Shown: positions 24,261 to 32,800, counted from the stretch's first letter. The stretch is DNA of 36,196 nucleotides from Protofrankia sp. CiP1_Cm_nod1 (GCF_920888515.1 NZ_CAKKTM010000326.1:1-36196); one strand, 5' to 3'. Numbers and translations are program-made. The notes: generated from the sequence alone by a model not told the origin.

Positions 24261-25316
24261 CTACCGCGACAGCCGGACGACGACCTTGCCGGTGTACGCG
24301 CCACCCAGCATGTCGACGAAGGCCCGCGGGGCGTTCTCCAGGCTGTCGACGACGGTCTCGTCGAGGTGGAGGCGTCCCTGCCGGAGCCACTCGGCGACCT
24401 CGGCCCGGGCCTGGTCCGTCCGGCTCAGGTGGTCACTGGTGAGGAATCCCCGCAGTCTGAGCCGCTTGGCGATCGCGAGGACCAGGTTCGACGGCCCGGC
24501 CGCGCCGGCACCGCCGTTCTGCGACGCGAGCGCTCCGCACAGCGCGATCCGGCCGTGCGGGTTCATCACCTCGATCGCAGCCTCGAGCTGCGGGCCGCCG
24601 GTGTTGTCGAAGTACACGTCGACGCCGCCGGGAGCGGCCTGCCGGAGCCGGTCGGCGAGCTGGCCGTCGTGGTGGTCGAACGCGGCGTCGAAACCGAGTT
24701 CCTCGACCAGGTGGGCGGCCTTGGCCGGCGAGCCGGCGCTGCCGACGACCCGGCCGGCACCCTTCAGCCGGGCGATCTGGCCGGCAAGGCCGCCCACCGC
24801 GCCGGCGGCTCCCGAGACGAAGACGGTGTCCCCGGCGGTCAGCCCGGCAACGTCGACCAGCCCGGCCCACGCCGTCAGATACGGCGCGAGATGCGCGGAC
24901 AGCGTCGGGAAGACCCGGCCGTCGACCCGGCGGAACCGCGCCGCGTCGGCGACCGCGTACTCGCGCCACCCCATGCCATGGTGAACCAGATCGCCGACGG
25001 CGAGATCCGGACTGGCGCTGAGAACGACCTCCCCGACGGCGTCCCCGTCCATCACCGCGCCCACCGCGTACAGCGGAATCGGCACACCGACGTCACTCAT
25101 CCGTAGCCGCGCTCCCGCGTCCAGGGACAGGAACAGATTGCGCACGAGCACCTGCCCCGCCGACGGCGGCGGGACCGTCGTCCTCACGAGAGCGAAGTCA
25201 GCGGGAGTGGGCGTCCCAACGGGACGGGCGGCCAGGTGCACCTGCCAACCAACGCTGTCCCCGGCGAGAGCCGGCGGCTGGTCCGAAACAACGGAGGACG
25301 ACTGGAATCCGGTCAT
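24261..25316 (-). CDS. NADP-dependent medium-chain oxidoreductase (zinc-independent, PTGR/CurA-like)
   Basis: 351 residues. The N-terminal catalytic domain has LVRNLFLSLDAGARLRM, typical of the prostaglandin-reductase/curcumin-reductase group (family SLDP, here SLDA). The Rossmann domain has VFVSGAAGAVGGLAGQ, the family's variant of the AxGxxG loop, and VGSAGSPAKAAHL downstream. Later NTGGPQLEAA and HGRIALCGA match the same group. No zinc-binding Cys clusters are present. Such enzymes reduce alpha,beta-unsaturated carbonyls using NADPH. The merR gene follows on the same strand. Confidence 0.9.
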   Translation of the reverse strand: MTGFQSSSVVSDQPPALAGDSVGWQVHLAARPVGTPTPADFALVRTTVPPPSAGQVLVRNLFLSLDAGARLRMSDVGVPIPLYAVGAVMDGDAVGEVVLSASPDLAVGDLVHHGMGWREYAVADAARFRRVDGRVFPTLSAHLAPYLTAWAGLVDVAGLTAGDTVFVSGAAGAVGGLAGQIARLKGAGRVVGSAGSPAKAAHLVEELGFDAAFDHHDGQLADRLRQAAPGGVDVYFDNTGGPQLEAAIEVMNPHGRIALCGALASQNGGAGAAGPSNLVLAIAKRLRLRGFLTSDHLSRTDQARAEVAEWLRQGRLHLDETVVDSLENAPRAFVDMLGGAYTGKVVVRLSR

Positions 25317-25540
25317 GTCGCCGGACGCTAAACCCTGACGCGGACGTGAAGGTCAACCCTTTCCGCCAGTCTCCATCATGTGGCCGCACCCGGGATAACT
25401 CCGGCCACGCCACTCATCCAGCGCGCGCCCGGGCCACAGCGCTGGCGACGCTGACCGGGGCGATACGACTCGGATCGCTGTGACGGCGCTGCCCGCAGAC
25501 CCCGGCGGGGCGTCCGGCGATCGAGGCAAAGACGCGTGCG

Positions 25541-26221
25541 TCAGCGGGGAACGGACCGCGCGACGCGGAACCCCACGTCGTCGACCTGGAAGTTCGGATG
25601 GCCGCGGCGGCGCACGGACGCCCGGCAGCTCCAGTGCTGGTCGAACCACCCTCCGCCACGCAACACCCGGTATGTGCCGTAGACCTCGATGTCGTAGATG
25701 TCCCAGCACCAGTCCCAGACGTTACCCAGCATGTCGTACAGGCCCCACGGGTTGGACTGTCTGCCACCCACTTCGTGGATGCGCTCGTCCGAGTTGGCGC
25801 GGTACCAGGCGATGTCGTCGAGCGGACCATACCGTGGGCCTGTGGTGCCGGCACGACAGGCGTGTTCCCACTCGGCCTCGGTCGGCAGCCGGTACCCGTC
25901 CGCCGAGAGATCCCATTCGACATCCTCGCTGCCAGCACGGATGTCGTACGCGGGGGCCAGCCCCTCGTGTTGTGACATCGCATTGCAGAACCGGACGGCG
26001 TCCCACCAGGAAACGCTCTCGACGGGCAGCCGGTCCCCCCGGGCGGCGCCGGGCCGCTCACCGGTGACCTGTGCGTACCGCGCCTGGGTGACCGGAAACG
26101 CGGCGAGATGGTATGGCGCGAGCTCGACGGACCACCGCCGCCGCGTTCGCCGGTCCGACAGCGTCACCCGCCCGGCCGGGACAGCGATCATCGCGTCTTC
26201 CACGTCCGCCTTCACGGCCAT
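25541..26221 (-). CDS. FGE-sulfatase (SUMF1/formylglycine-type) domain protein
   Basis: 226 residues forming a single FGE-sulfatase domain: PVTQARYAQVTG, LPVESVSWWDAVRFCNAMS, YRLPTEAEWEHACRAGT, MLGNVWDWCWD, and C-terminal VLRGGGWFDQHWSCRA then GHPNFQVDDVGFRVAR. The copper/active-site cysteines of true formylglycine-generating enzymes are not obvious, so it may be a ligand-binding or modifying variant. The ATG at 26221 follows AGGA. It lies 88 bp downstream of an ATPase-nuclease gene on the same strand, possibly one operon. Its last ~130 bp are duplicated at 16520-16650. Confidence 0.9.
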   Translation of the reverse strand: MAVKADVEDAMIAVPAGRVTLSDRRTRRRWSVELAPYHLAAFPVTQARYAQVTGERPGAARGDRLPVESVSWWDAVRFCNAMSQHEGLAPAYDIRAGSEDVEWDLSADGYRLPTEAEWEHACRAGTTGPRYGPLDDIAWYRANSDERIHEVGGRQSNPWGLYDMLGNVWDWCWDIYDIEVYGTYRVLRGGGWFDQHWSCRASVRRRGHPNFQVDDVGFRVARSVPR

Positions 26222-26309
26222 GATCCTAATGAGTTCGTCGCAACGACGGACCGTGCCGGTGACACACAGACGGAGAGGCGAGGGCGAGCGCGGCGAGGGA
26301 AGGCGCCCG

Positions 26310-27800
26310 TCAGATCGGCTCGTAAAGGTCTGCCGGGCCGACGAGCAGGATGTCCGGTGACTGGCCGGCGGCCGCGACCAGTTGTTCACTGAAACCCGCC
26401 ACGCTGAAACAGGCGAGTCGCGCGGTGGCCGCACCCGGGCGGTCCTGGGCGCTGAGCAGTTCCCGGATTCTCCTGAGCCGTTCCAGGTAGGCGAGGCCCA
26501 TGGTGTCGCCCCACTTGGCCTCACCGATCATCAGGAGACGTTCCTGGTCGTCGTCATAGCCGAAGGCGACGACGTCGAGTTGATGGCTGGTGGGGGCGGA
26601 CGGGTCGTTGACGACGCCCGTGGCAACCCGGCTGACGAGACCTCCACCGAATCGTTCCGGCGCGGCGTGGTGCGCGGTCCAGGATCGGCACACCCGCTCG
26701 AAGTGCGGCCCGAGGACGTTGCCGACGAAACGGCGCTGGCCGATCTTCCAGAGTTGGGCGAGCCGGCGGGTACCGCGTGCGTGCTCAAGATCGGACCACA
26801 TGGGTCGCATCACGGCGTGGTAGAAGGTCACCAGCGGCTCGGCGATGCGGAACTGCGTGCGGTTGTCGCGGAACGCGTCCGGCTCCCGAGTGATCAGTCC
26901 ACAGTCGGCCAGGACGGTGAGCGGATGGGCGAGATCCCCCGACTTCCGTCCGAGGTAGGACGCGATCCCGCCACGTGACGCGTTGCCCTCGGCGATCGCG
27001 GCGAGAACCGAGTGGTAGAGCGCGGTATCACGCAGGTCCGGCTCGTCGGCGAGCAGGTAGCGGCCCTCGCGGAAGAGTGCGCTGGTCGGCGAGAGCACGG
27101 TACGGGTTACCCAGGCGTCGAAGTCGTCGGGGCCGGCTGGAGTGTCATCGCGGGCGAACTCGCGGCGGTAGGCCGGGGTGCCGCCGACGATCGCGTGGAC
27201 CTTCAGCGCGGTCACGGGGTCGTCGACGCCCCAGAACCGGGCCGCGAGCTGGTGGTCGAGCGTCGCGACGACGAGTTCGAGACCGGCCCGGCCACGCAGC
27301 GGTGCACCGCCCGCGAGCAGGCCGCCCATGAACGACATCGCGGACCCACAGAGCAACAGGCGCGTGCGGCTCTCGTCGCGCTGCGAGCGCCGCGGCGCCA
27401 GCACATTCTGGATGATCGACGGCAGCCGCGGGTTCGCCCGGACAAGGTACGGGAACTCGTCGATCACCACCGGCATGGCACGCTCGCGGCCCAGTTCGAG
27501 CAGGGCGTCGAACACGGGGTACCAGTCATCGAACATCAGCGGCGCCGGCGCGCCCACCCGATCGGCCAACGCACTACCGATCCGGCGCAACGACTCGCCG
27601 TCCGTGGCCTCGTCCGCCCCGAAGAAGAACCCACCGGTGGCCTCGCACAGCGCGCGGAGCAGGAACGTCTTGCCCTGCCGACGCCGGCCGGACACAACCC
27701 CCAGTGTCGCGCCGATCGCGTCGTCCGTCGCGAACCGTGTCAGCGCGTCCCACTCGAACTCCCGGTCGAACATGTCCACCGGACGCTCCAGCGTAACCAA
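26310..27800 (-). CDS. AAA ATPase with DUF234/PD-(D/E)XK-type C-terminal domain
   Basis: 496 residues. Walker A is GRRRQGKT (38-45), Walker B PVVIDEFPYL (Asp113-Glu114), then a sensor strand LLLCGSAMSFM. The middle has FRIAEPLVTFYHAVMRP, typical of AAA-DUF234 proteins. The C-terminus has HQLDVVAFGY and LMIGEAKWGD, the Asp and Glu-x-Lys of a PD-(D/E)XK nuclease. This architecture is widespread in archaea and actinobacteria with unknown function. The TTG at 27800 is chosen because GGGGAG lies eight bases upstream; an ATG at 27773 has a poorer site. A palindromic operator lies 26-50 bases upstream. Confidence 0.88.
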   Translation of the reverse strand: MVTLERPVDMFDREFEWDALTRFATDDAIGATLGVVSGRRRQGKTFLLRALCEATGGFFFGADEATDGESLRRIGSALADRVGAPAPLMFDDWYPVFDALLELGRERAMPVVIDEFPYLVRANPRLPSIIQNVLAPRRSQRDESRTRLLLCGSAMSFMGGLLAGGAPLRGRAGLELVVATLDHQLAARFWGVDDPVTALKVHAIVGGTPAYRREFARDDTPAGPDDFDAWVTRTVLSPTSALFREGRYLLADEPDLRDTALYHSVLAAIAEGNASRGGIASYLGRKSGDLAHPLTVLADCGLITREPDAFRDNRTQFRIAEPLVTFYHAVMRPMWSDLEHARGTRRLAQLWKIGQRRFVGNVLGPHFERVCRSWTAHHAAPERFGGGLVSRVATGVVNDPSAPTSHQLDVVAFGYDDDQERLLMIGEAKWGDTMGLAYLERLRRIRELLSAQDRPGAATARLACFSVAGFSEQLVAAAGQSPDILLVGPADLYEPI

Positions 27801-27825
27801 TCAGCCACTCCCCATCGATTCTCGT

Positions 27826-27850
27826 AAGCACAGTTATCATAACCGTACTT
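27826..27850. promoter_or_regulatory. Operator-like palindrome upstream of the ATPase-nuclease gene
   Basis: AAGCACAGTTAT-C-ATAACCGTACTT: 12-base arms matching at 10 of 12 positions around a single central base. It starts 26 bases upstream of the TTG at 27800. On the minus strand it contains TATGAT, a good -10 hexamer. A diverged copy lies at the SDR start (10850-10877). Confidence 0.65.
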
Positions 27851-28100
27851 ATGAGAGCCGGGCCTTCGAGACACGGCTGCGAACACGATCGCTGATCTCC
27901 TGGCGGCGCAGCGTGCGCTCGACCGTTCGGGCGGTCGTCCGACCGCTCCAGGCGTGGAGGGCACCGAACGGGTGGGCGCCGGCGGACGTGTCCTCCTGGA
28001 TCGGCAGGTTCGACCATGACGCTATGTTGGCCAGGACGGCACGAACCTCCTCGCACTCGAAGCGCTCCATGATCACCTGCTCGGGCAAGCTGAGGAACAC
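27849..28100 (-). CDS. Hypothetical 83-residue protein
   Basis: The frame reads MFLSLPEQVIMERFECEEVR, then ASWSNLPIQEDTSAGAHPFG and ends in an Arg-rich helix (TARTVERTLRRQEISDRVRS). Codon third positions are ~80% G/C, consistent with coding. Starts at 28100 or Met11 (28070) are possible. No family was recognised. It ends at the palindrome serving the ATPase gene. It may be a real small gene or the tail of a degraded one; the 220 bases between it and the Fic stop hold nothing else clear. Confidence 0.4.
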   Translation of the reverse strand: MFLSLPEQVIMERFECEEVRAVLANIASWSNLPIQEDTSAGAHPFGALHAWSGRTTARTVERTLRRQEISDRVRSRVSKARLS

Positions 28101-28320
28101 ATGCGCGGAGCCGCGGGTGACACGACGGCTCCCTGGGGTGGGGCGGGATCGCCTGTTGAGGGTGTGCTTGACCCGCCGGAGAGCGGCGGCGCTGTGAGTC
28201 GCCAGCTCGCTGCCCTTCCCATAGCAGGGTCGGCCCCCGGTCTGGTTGACGCTCGGGGTCTGCGGTGATCAGGCCGCGGCCGAGCCAGCACCCTGATCAT
28301 CAGGGATACGGGCCAGGGAA

Positions 28321-29466
28321 TCAGTCGACGCCGTAGGGGTCGCGAAGCGGCTGGGCGGTGATCGCGACGCGGACGGAGCGCTCGGCCTGGGCGGCGGGGC
28401 CGGCGGCGAGGTAGCGCTGCGTGCGGCCATGGCCGGCCTCCTCGATCAGGCCGGCGGCCCTGAGCCCCTGCAGGTCGCGGATCGCCTGGTCGCGGGTCAG
28501 CCCTTCGTCGCGCATGTAGGTGGCGCGGCGCGCGCCCTCCGGCCGGGTCGCCGCGTAGAGGGCGGCGACGGTGCGCTCGCCGAGCCCGGCGGCCGCTACC
28601 TGGTCGGCCAGCACTTTCCAGATTTCGGCCGCGATGTCGAGGCGGCGTTGGACCAGCTGGGCCTGCAGGTGGTGGGCGCGCAGGCAGAAGCGCAGCCAGC
28701 CGTGCGCGTCGCGCTCCGGCTGGAAGCTCCCGCCCTGCGCATCTCCAAGCGCCGCGTAGTACATCGCGGTGTTGTGGGGGGACGATCCGAGCCACTCCTC
28801 GATGCTGGAGAACTCCGGCGCGAGGATCAGCTGCCGGGCGAGCACCAGTGTGTGTAGACAGCGAGCCATCCGCCCGTTGCCGTCACGCCATGGGTGGATG
28901 CTGACCAGGTTCAGATGTGCCATCGCGGCCCGGACGAAGACCGGGGCATCCTGGTCCCCGTTCTGGAGCCACTGGCACAGCTCGTCCATGAGCTCCGGCA
29001 CGCGCTCGGCATCCGGCCCGGTGTAGAGCGGCGGGTTGTCCGGCGCGCCGGACACCCAGATCGGCCCTGCTCTGTACCGGCCGGGCGACCTGTCAAGGTC
29101 ACCGCGAAGCATCATGAAGTGCAGTGCCGACAGCAGTATCGGGTGGAACGCGAAGACCTCGAACCGGGCGGCCTGGAGCACGTAGGTCAACGCTTCCGCG
29201 TAGCCGGTGACCGCGGCACGGGTCTGCGCGTCGTGTGCCGTCGGCATCTCCTCGCCAGCCGCCACCGCCTCGGCGTCCGCCACGTCGACGGTGTAGCCCT
29301 CGATCGTGTTCGAACCCCGGATCGCGCCCGCGATCAGGCTGCGCCGCAGCTGCCCCAGCCAACGGCGCGGCTCGACGACCTGGTGGCGCAGCTCGCCGCG
29401 GAACCGCTCGAGCTCGGCCAGCACGCGCTCGTCGGCCGCGTCGACCTCCGGCACACGAAACAACAT
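28321..29466 (-). CDS. Fic-domain protein (probable AMP-transferase, self-inhibited class)
   Basis: 381 residues. The Fic motif HPWRDGNGRMAR (His191 onward) is complete, so nucleotide transfer to a hydroxyl group on a protein is expected. SNTIEG at 52-57 matches the inhibitory (S/T)xxxE(G/N) motif, with Glu56 placed N-terminally, so it is a class II, self-inhibited Fic. A C-terminal winged-helix-like region (LTRDQAIRDLQGLRAAGLIE) suggests DNA binding, as in many Fic-wHTH fusions. No antitoxin is adjacent. A C-terminal remnant of a related gene lies at 11663-11743. Confidence 0.93.
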   Translation of the reverse strand: MLFRVPEVDAADERVLAELERFRGELRHQVVEPRRWLGQLRRSLIAGAIRGSNTIEGYTVDVADAEAVAAGEEMPTAHDAQTRAAVTGYAEALTYVLQAARFEVFAFHPILLSALHFMMLRGDLDRSPGRYRAGPIWVSGAPDNPPLYTGPDAERVPELMDELCQWLQNGDQDAPVFVRAAMAHLNLVSIHPWRDGNGRMARCLHTLVLARQLILAPEFSSIEEWLGSSPHNTAMYYAALGDAQGGSFQPERDAHGWLRFCLRAHHLQAQLVQRRLDIAAEIWKVLADQVAAAGLGERTVAALYAATRPEGARRATYMRDEGLTRDQAIRDLQGLRAAGLIEEAGHGRTQRYLAAGPAAQAERSVRVAITAQPLRDPYGVD

Positions 29467-29779
29467 GCGACAACGCTACGCGCCTCGTCGCATCGATGAG
29501 CGATGGGAGGCGTTGCCGGCAGACGTTCCACTGTCGGGGGCAGCCGGCTCCGCCGCGCCGGTCCGATGCTCGGATGTCGAGGGTTTGCTAAACTTCGCGC
29601 TGTGGACGAGTGGGGGTCCGCGTCATTTTCGTCGTCCAGGCCCTCGGATGCCGGATCCAGATCACCGCCGTCTTCGGCGACGACCTGTACATCCTGCGCA
29701 GCACCGACACCCCCGCCGCGTGAAAATCGACGAACCGCACCCAACTCATCACCTGGAGCAGGCGGCCTGGCGCAGACCA
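29467..29779. other. 313-bp gap with a short open frame
   Basis: A plus-strand frame at 29610-29723 (GTG start) reads VGVRVIFVVQALGCRIQITA then VFGDDLYILRS and ends after 37 residues. It looks protein-like, possibly the C-terminus of a lost gene, but is too short to assign. The rest shows no gene. Confidence 0.3.
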
Positions 29780-30385
29780 TCAGATCGCCAGGCATGCCTC
29801 GACGTCCGCGATCGCCTGCGCGGTGGCACGGAAGAGAACCGGCTGCCAACCGGCCGCGCGAGCGCCCTCGACGGCCGCAGGGGTGTCGTCCAGAAAGACC
29901 ATGTCGCCTGGAGCGGCTCCCAGCCGCTCGCACGTCAATGCGTACACCCGCGGATCCGGCTTGGCAAACCCGACCTCGTGGGAGTACACGATCACATCGG
30001 TGACGTCTGCGAAGCCATAGCGTTCCTGCTCACGCTCGCGCGCACCGACGAAACTGTTACTCAGAATTCCAGTGCGAAATCGCGGCCGGAGCCCCCGGAA
30101 CCATGCGAACAGTTCGACGTTCAACGTCCCCAGGTATTCCTCCCACACGAGAGTCCAGAAGCTGGTCAGCTGGTCCTCGGGGACACTCAACCGTGTGCGG
30201 GCCGCGGCGATCACCTCAGCCTCTGACATCGTCCCCACCGAGCCCGCGAGGAGAACGTCATGCAGGCGCTCGAGAACAATGCCCGCCGCCAGCCCCGCCT
30301 CCTGCTCCCATCGCCGCACCCATCCCGTCGGCGGCGTCACCTCCAGCACACCCCCGATGTCAAGAACAACGCACCGCGTACCCAT
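29780..30385 (-). CDS. HAD-superfamily hydrolase (HAD-IA)
   Basis: 201 residues from MGTRCVVLDIGGVLEV at 30385, with AAGGA upstream. Motif I is DIGGV with nucleophile Asp9; the general-acid Asp two residues on is Gly, as in Acad10/epoxide-hydrolase-like HADs, so phosphatase activity is doubtful. Motif II is GILSNS, motif III the Lys of GFAKPDPRVY, and motif IV VFLDDT. The cap is the small helical C1 type. The substrate is unknown. It is flanked upstream by a flavodoxin remnant and downstream by a gap, so its context is not informative. Confidence 0.88.
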   Translation of the reverse strand: MGTRCVVLDIGGVLEVTPPTGWVRRWEQEAGLAAGIVLERLHDVLLAGSVGTMSEAEVIAAARTRLSVPEDQLTSFWTLVWEEYLGTLNVELFAWFRGLRPRFRTGILSNSFVGAREREQERYGFADVTDVIVYSHEVGFAKPDPRVYALTCERLGAAPGDMVFLDDTPAAVEGARAAGWQPVLFRATAQAIADVEACLAI

Positions 30386-30510
30386 TCGTCGGGTTCCTTT
30401 CCAGTGTCGGCACCAGCACCAGTGGCCATCGACGGCCGTCGCGTCGTCTCGCAAAGACGAACAGCCGTCCTTCCCTGACGATCTTCCTGGCCCGTCCAGA
30501 TCACACGGGC

Positions 30511-30698
30511 ATCAGACCGGCCGCGACCGTCGCCCCGAGTTCCCAACAGGCCGCGCAGGCGTTTCCATTTCAGACCGGTCGTGATGGTTTCGACACCGCG
30601 GCCGGCGCCGGTCATGTCGCTGCCGCCATGGACGTGGAGTGCGTACGGCCGGCCGATAGTCGCCTCAGGGCACGGATAGTAGATCTGGTCGCAGAAGC
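30511..30698 (-). pseudogene. C-terminal remnant of a flavodoxin-like gene, with internal deletion
   Basis: The frame reads DQIYYPCPEATIGRPYALHV, HGGSDMTGAGRGVETITTGL and KWKRLR, closely matching 31824-32288. After KWKRLR the segment EPLSIVGEVDAVGR of the intact protein is missing, and ACWELGATVA continues in another frame (the intact protein has ACRELGATAA). The N-terminal half is absent. It lies between the HAD gene and hepT. Confidence 0.85.
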
Positions 30699-30824
30699 GC
30701 CCGGAACTCGGGTGCATCAGCTAGCTACATTACGTGACAATGAGGTTGGCCTCCACGTCCAGCGGAACCCGGTTGTCCTGTGCCGTCGTCAGGGGTCGGA
30801 CCGCGATCGCGCACGGGCCCCCGG

Positions 30825-31247
30825 CTACGCCCCGGCGACAGACACGTACGCCGCTATTTCCCGGACGAATTCGTCAAGATCATCAAGGGCGTTCAGCCGA
30901 GCAACGACGATCTCATCGTTGACGTCGATGTAGTCGTGGACGAGGACGTTTCTGAAGCCGACAGCCTTGCGGAGCGACAGCGCGAGCGCAGAGGCCAGCG
31001 CTCCATGGACGCCAAGGAGACGGACCGCATCGCCGTTGTCCGCCGGCGGTCCCCAGCCCTGCGTCGCACAGATATGCTGCGCGACGTCGACGCAGGCCTC
31101 GATCGCCGTCACGAAGGTGTACTTCACCCCGCGCAGCCAGATCGGGTCCGCGCGGCGCTCATCGCTGGCATCCGACTCGCGGCGGAGCACGGACAGGTCG
31201 TCGGTGATCGCGCGGAGCAGGCGTAGCACCCGGGCCTCGTCGACCAC
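30825..31247 (-). CDS. hepT: HEPN-domain toxin of the MntA/HepT pair
   Basis: 140 residues of helical HEPN/DUF86-type protein. The catalytic Rx4HxY motif is complete: Arg99-Asn-Val-Leu-Val-His104-Asp-Tyr106 (FRNVLVHDY). HepT toxins are HEPN RNases, cleaving or otherwise inactivating RNA until the partner nucleotidyltransferase modifies Tyr106. The GTG start at 31247 lies three bases after the mntA stop, so the two are co-transcribed. The order here is antitoxin first. Confidence 0.9.
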   Translation of the reverse strand: MVDEARVLRLLRAITDDLSVLRRESDASDERRADPIWLRGVKYTFVTAIEACVDVAQHICATQGWGPPADNGDAVRLLGVHGALASALALSLRKAVGFRNVLVHDYIDVNDEIVVARLNALDDLDEFVREIAAYVSVAGA

Positions 31248-31250
31248 CTG

Positions 31251-31643
31251 CTATGCGCTCCGGTCCAGAAGAGCTGCGGCGAACTCGCGGTGCGCCCGAG
31301 TGATCCGCGGGAGTTCGTCGAAGTAGATCTTTCTGGTCATCGCCTCCCAGCGCACCCGCGCGGCCCGGTCGTCCTCGAAGAGCAGCCGCCCGCCGGCCGC
31401 GACCCTGCCCGCGAGCTCGAGCGGCGCGTTGTCGAGGACAAGGAGGTCGACGCCGGGTGGCAGGAGTATGTCGAAGGAGTCCGGAGGCCGCGGCCCGCCG
31501 AAGTAGGCGGCGATATCGATGTCCGATTCCGCCCGCTGGCACCCGACGGCGCGGCTGCCGTGCAGATAGGCGAACTGGGCGCCTGCCTGACGCAGCACGG
31601 CGACAGCGTCACGCGTCGCGATGCCAACGAGCGTCTCGTCCAT
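31251..31643 (-). CDS. mntA: MntA-type nucleotidyltransferase antitoxin
   Basis: 130 residues from MDETLVGIATRDA at 31643. The minimal nucleotidyltransferase motif is complete: Gly29-Ser30 (YLHGSRAVG), ten residues, then Asp41-x-Asp43 (SDIDIA). In type VII systems such proteins AMPylate the Tyr of the HEPN toxin to silence it, rather than binding it only. The longer frame to 31679 adds 12 residues without family resemblance. hepT follows. Confidence 0.9.
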   Translation of the reverse strand: MDETLVGIATRDAVAVLRQAGAQFAYLHGSRAVGCQRAESDIDIAAYFGGPRPPDSFDILLPPGVDLLVLDNAPLELAGRVAAGGRLLFEDDRAARVRWEAMTRKIYFDELPRITRAHREFAAALLDRSA

Positions 31644-31720
31644 GCCCCGATCCTCGCAGACACGACAACCGCGCGGCACTCGGTTTCGCCCGCGTCGCCG
31701 GTCCGCACCGGGCGGGCGAC

Positions 31721-31760
31721 GGCGTCGTGGACGATCAGGAGGATGGGCGTCTCGACGATG
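31721..31760 (-). pseudogene. Short possible 5' remnant of a flavodoxin-like gene
   Basis: On the minus strand VETPILLIVHDAV aligns with SMPTLLIVHHTP, the start of the flavodoxin-like family here, sharing ctcctgatcgtccac with the remnant at 4974. Only ~13 codons, so coincidence is possible, though it sits 64 bp from the intact gene's stop. Confidence 0.35.
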
Positions 31761-31823
31761 CGATGGCTTCGGTCGATGCCGTGTGCCGCCCTGGATCTAC
31801 CACAGTACGTCGGTTGGCTCACA

Positions 31824-32288
31824 TCAGTCGAACATCAGTGATGCGGCCGCGGTGGCTCCGAGTTCCCGGCACGCCTCTCGGCCCACGGCGTCTACCTCGC
31901 CGACGATCGACAGCGGCTCGCGCAGGCGCTTCCACCTCAACCCGGTCGCGATAGCCTCGACCCCGCGGATCGCTCCGGTCGTGTCGCTGTTGCCATGGAC
32001 GTAGAGGGCGTACGGGCGACCAACCGTTGCTTCCAAGATCGGATAGTAGATCTGGTCGAAGAAGTGTTTGAGCGCGCCGGACATGTAGCCGATGTTCGCC
32101 GGCGTGCCGAGGAGGTAGCCGTCGGCGGCGAGCACGTCGACAGCCGTCGCCGCCAAGGCCGGCTTGACGACGACATCGACGCCCTCGATCGCCTCGTCTC
32201 GGCTACCGGCCAGCACCGCTTCCAACATCACTTGCATGGTCGGCGAGGGCGTGTGGTGAACGGTCAGCAGGGTCGGCATCGCGACCAT
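31824..32288 (-). CDS. Flavodoxin-like/NADPH-dependent FMN reductase-type protein
   Basis: 154 residues. MPTLLTVHHTPSPTMQ is the P-loop-like FMN-phosphate-binding region of the flavodoxin fold; GYLLGTPANIGYMSGALKHF then FDQIYYP is the diagnostic FMN-binding segment of this family, and the C-terminus has GEVDAVGREACRELGA. It likely binds FMN and transfers electrons, perhaps with NAD(P)H; the partner is unknown. ATG at 32288 has GAGGG seven bases upstream; ATG at 32279 is an alternative that matches family length. It is the only intact member of this family in the window, which holds three clear remnants and one possible trace. Confidence 0.88.
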   Translation of the reverse strand: MVAMPTLLTVHHTPSPTMQVMLEAVLAGSRDEAIEGVDVVVKPALAATAVDVLAADGYLLGTPANIGYMSGALKHFFDQIYYPILEATVGRPYALYVHGNSDTTGAIRGVEAIATGLRWKRLREPLSIVGEVDAVGREACRELGATAAASLMFD

Positions 32289-32457
32289 GCTATGGCCCTC
32301 GGCAGCCGCCAGGTGGCCACCATGCCGGTCGCCTCGTGGTCATGACCTACCGCGCGCCCGGTTGGCAGGTGGTGGCACAGGGGCGGGACCACACGTCGCC
32401 ACACCCGACCAACCTGCCCACACCACCCACCACACGACCCCCTTCAGCTCCTTCAGC

Positions 32458-32494
32458 GGAACGAGTGTGTAAGTGGCTGCTGTGGCAGCCACTT
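32458..32494. repeat. Second copy of the hairpin element
   Basis: 32458-32481 matches 9752-9775 at 23 of 24 bases. Here the hairpin is aagtggctgc-tgtg-gcagccactt (32471-32494), perfect over 10 bp. It lies 72 bp downstream of the FMN-reductase remnant stop. The far arm of the 19-bp palindrome is only partly kept. Confidence 0.8.
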
Positions 32495-32565
32495 GTTTCC
32501 TCATTACCATGATCTTCTTCTTCGCTTCGGACGGGCAGGGGCTTCGCCACGCCGAGTGATCGCGG

Positions 32566-32800
32566 TCAGCCGGGATGGGGTGTCTCGGCGCGTGCCTTCT
32601 GAAGTGCGGCCGCCCACCAGGCAAGCTGGCTGAACATCGTCTTGGCGTAACCGGGTGCGTCCGGGCCGGTCGGCCGGCCGGCGTCCCAGGTCACGAAATA
32701 GTTCGGGAATTCCAGACCGTCACGGATGGTCACCGCGTGCGGCTCGGTGAGGACGTTCTCCAGGTGCAGGACCGTGTGCCGGCCGCCCGCCGCGCCCCCG
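32566..32800 (-). pseudogene. C-terminal remnant of a flavin-reductase-like gene
   Basis: The frame ending at 32566 reads HTVLHLENVLTEPHAVTIRD, then FPNYFVTWDAG, and MFSQLAWWAAALQKAR. The TMLDQLAWWAxALRxAR-like end is typical of NADPH-dependent FMN reductases in actinobacteria. The N-terminal FMN-binding half is absent: upstream of GGAAGG the frame becomes Arg-rich without family sequence. A different subfamily from the flavodoxin-like gene at 31824, so this is another dead redox gene. Confidence 0.6.

Noticed and set aside
30702-30824. Minus-strand frame ending QDNRVPLDVEANLIVT
   Set aside because: Protein-like but too short, with no recognised family; could be the tail of a lost gene.
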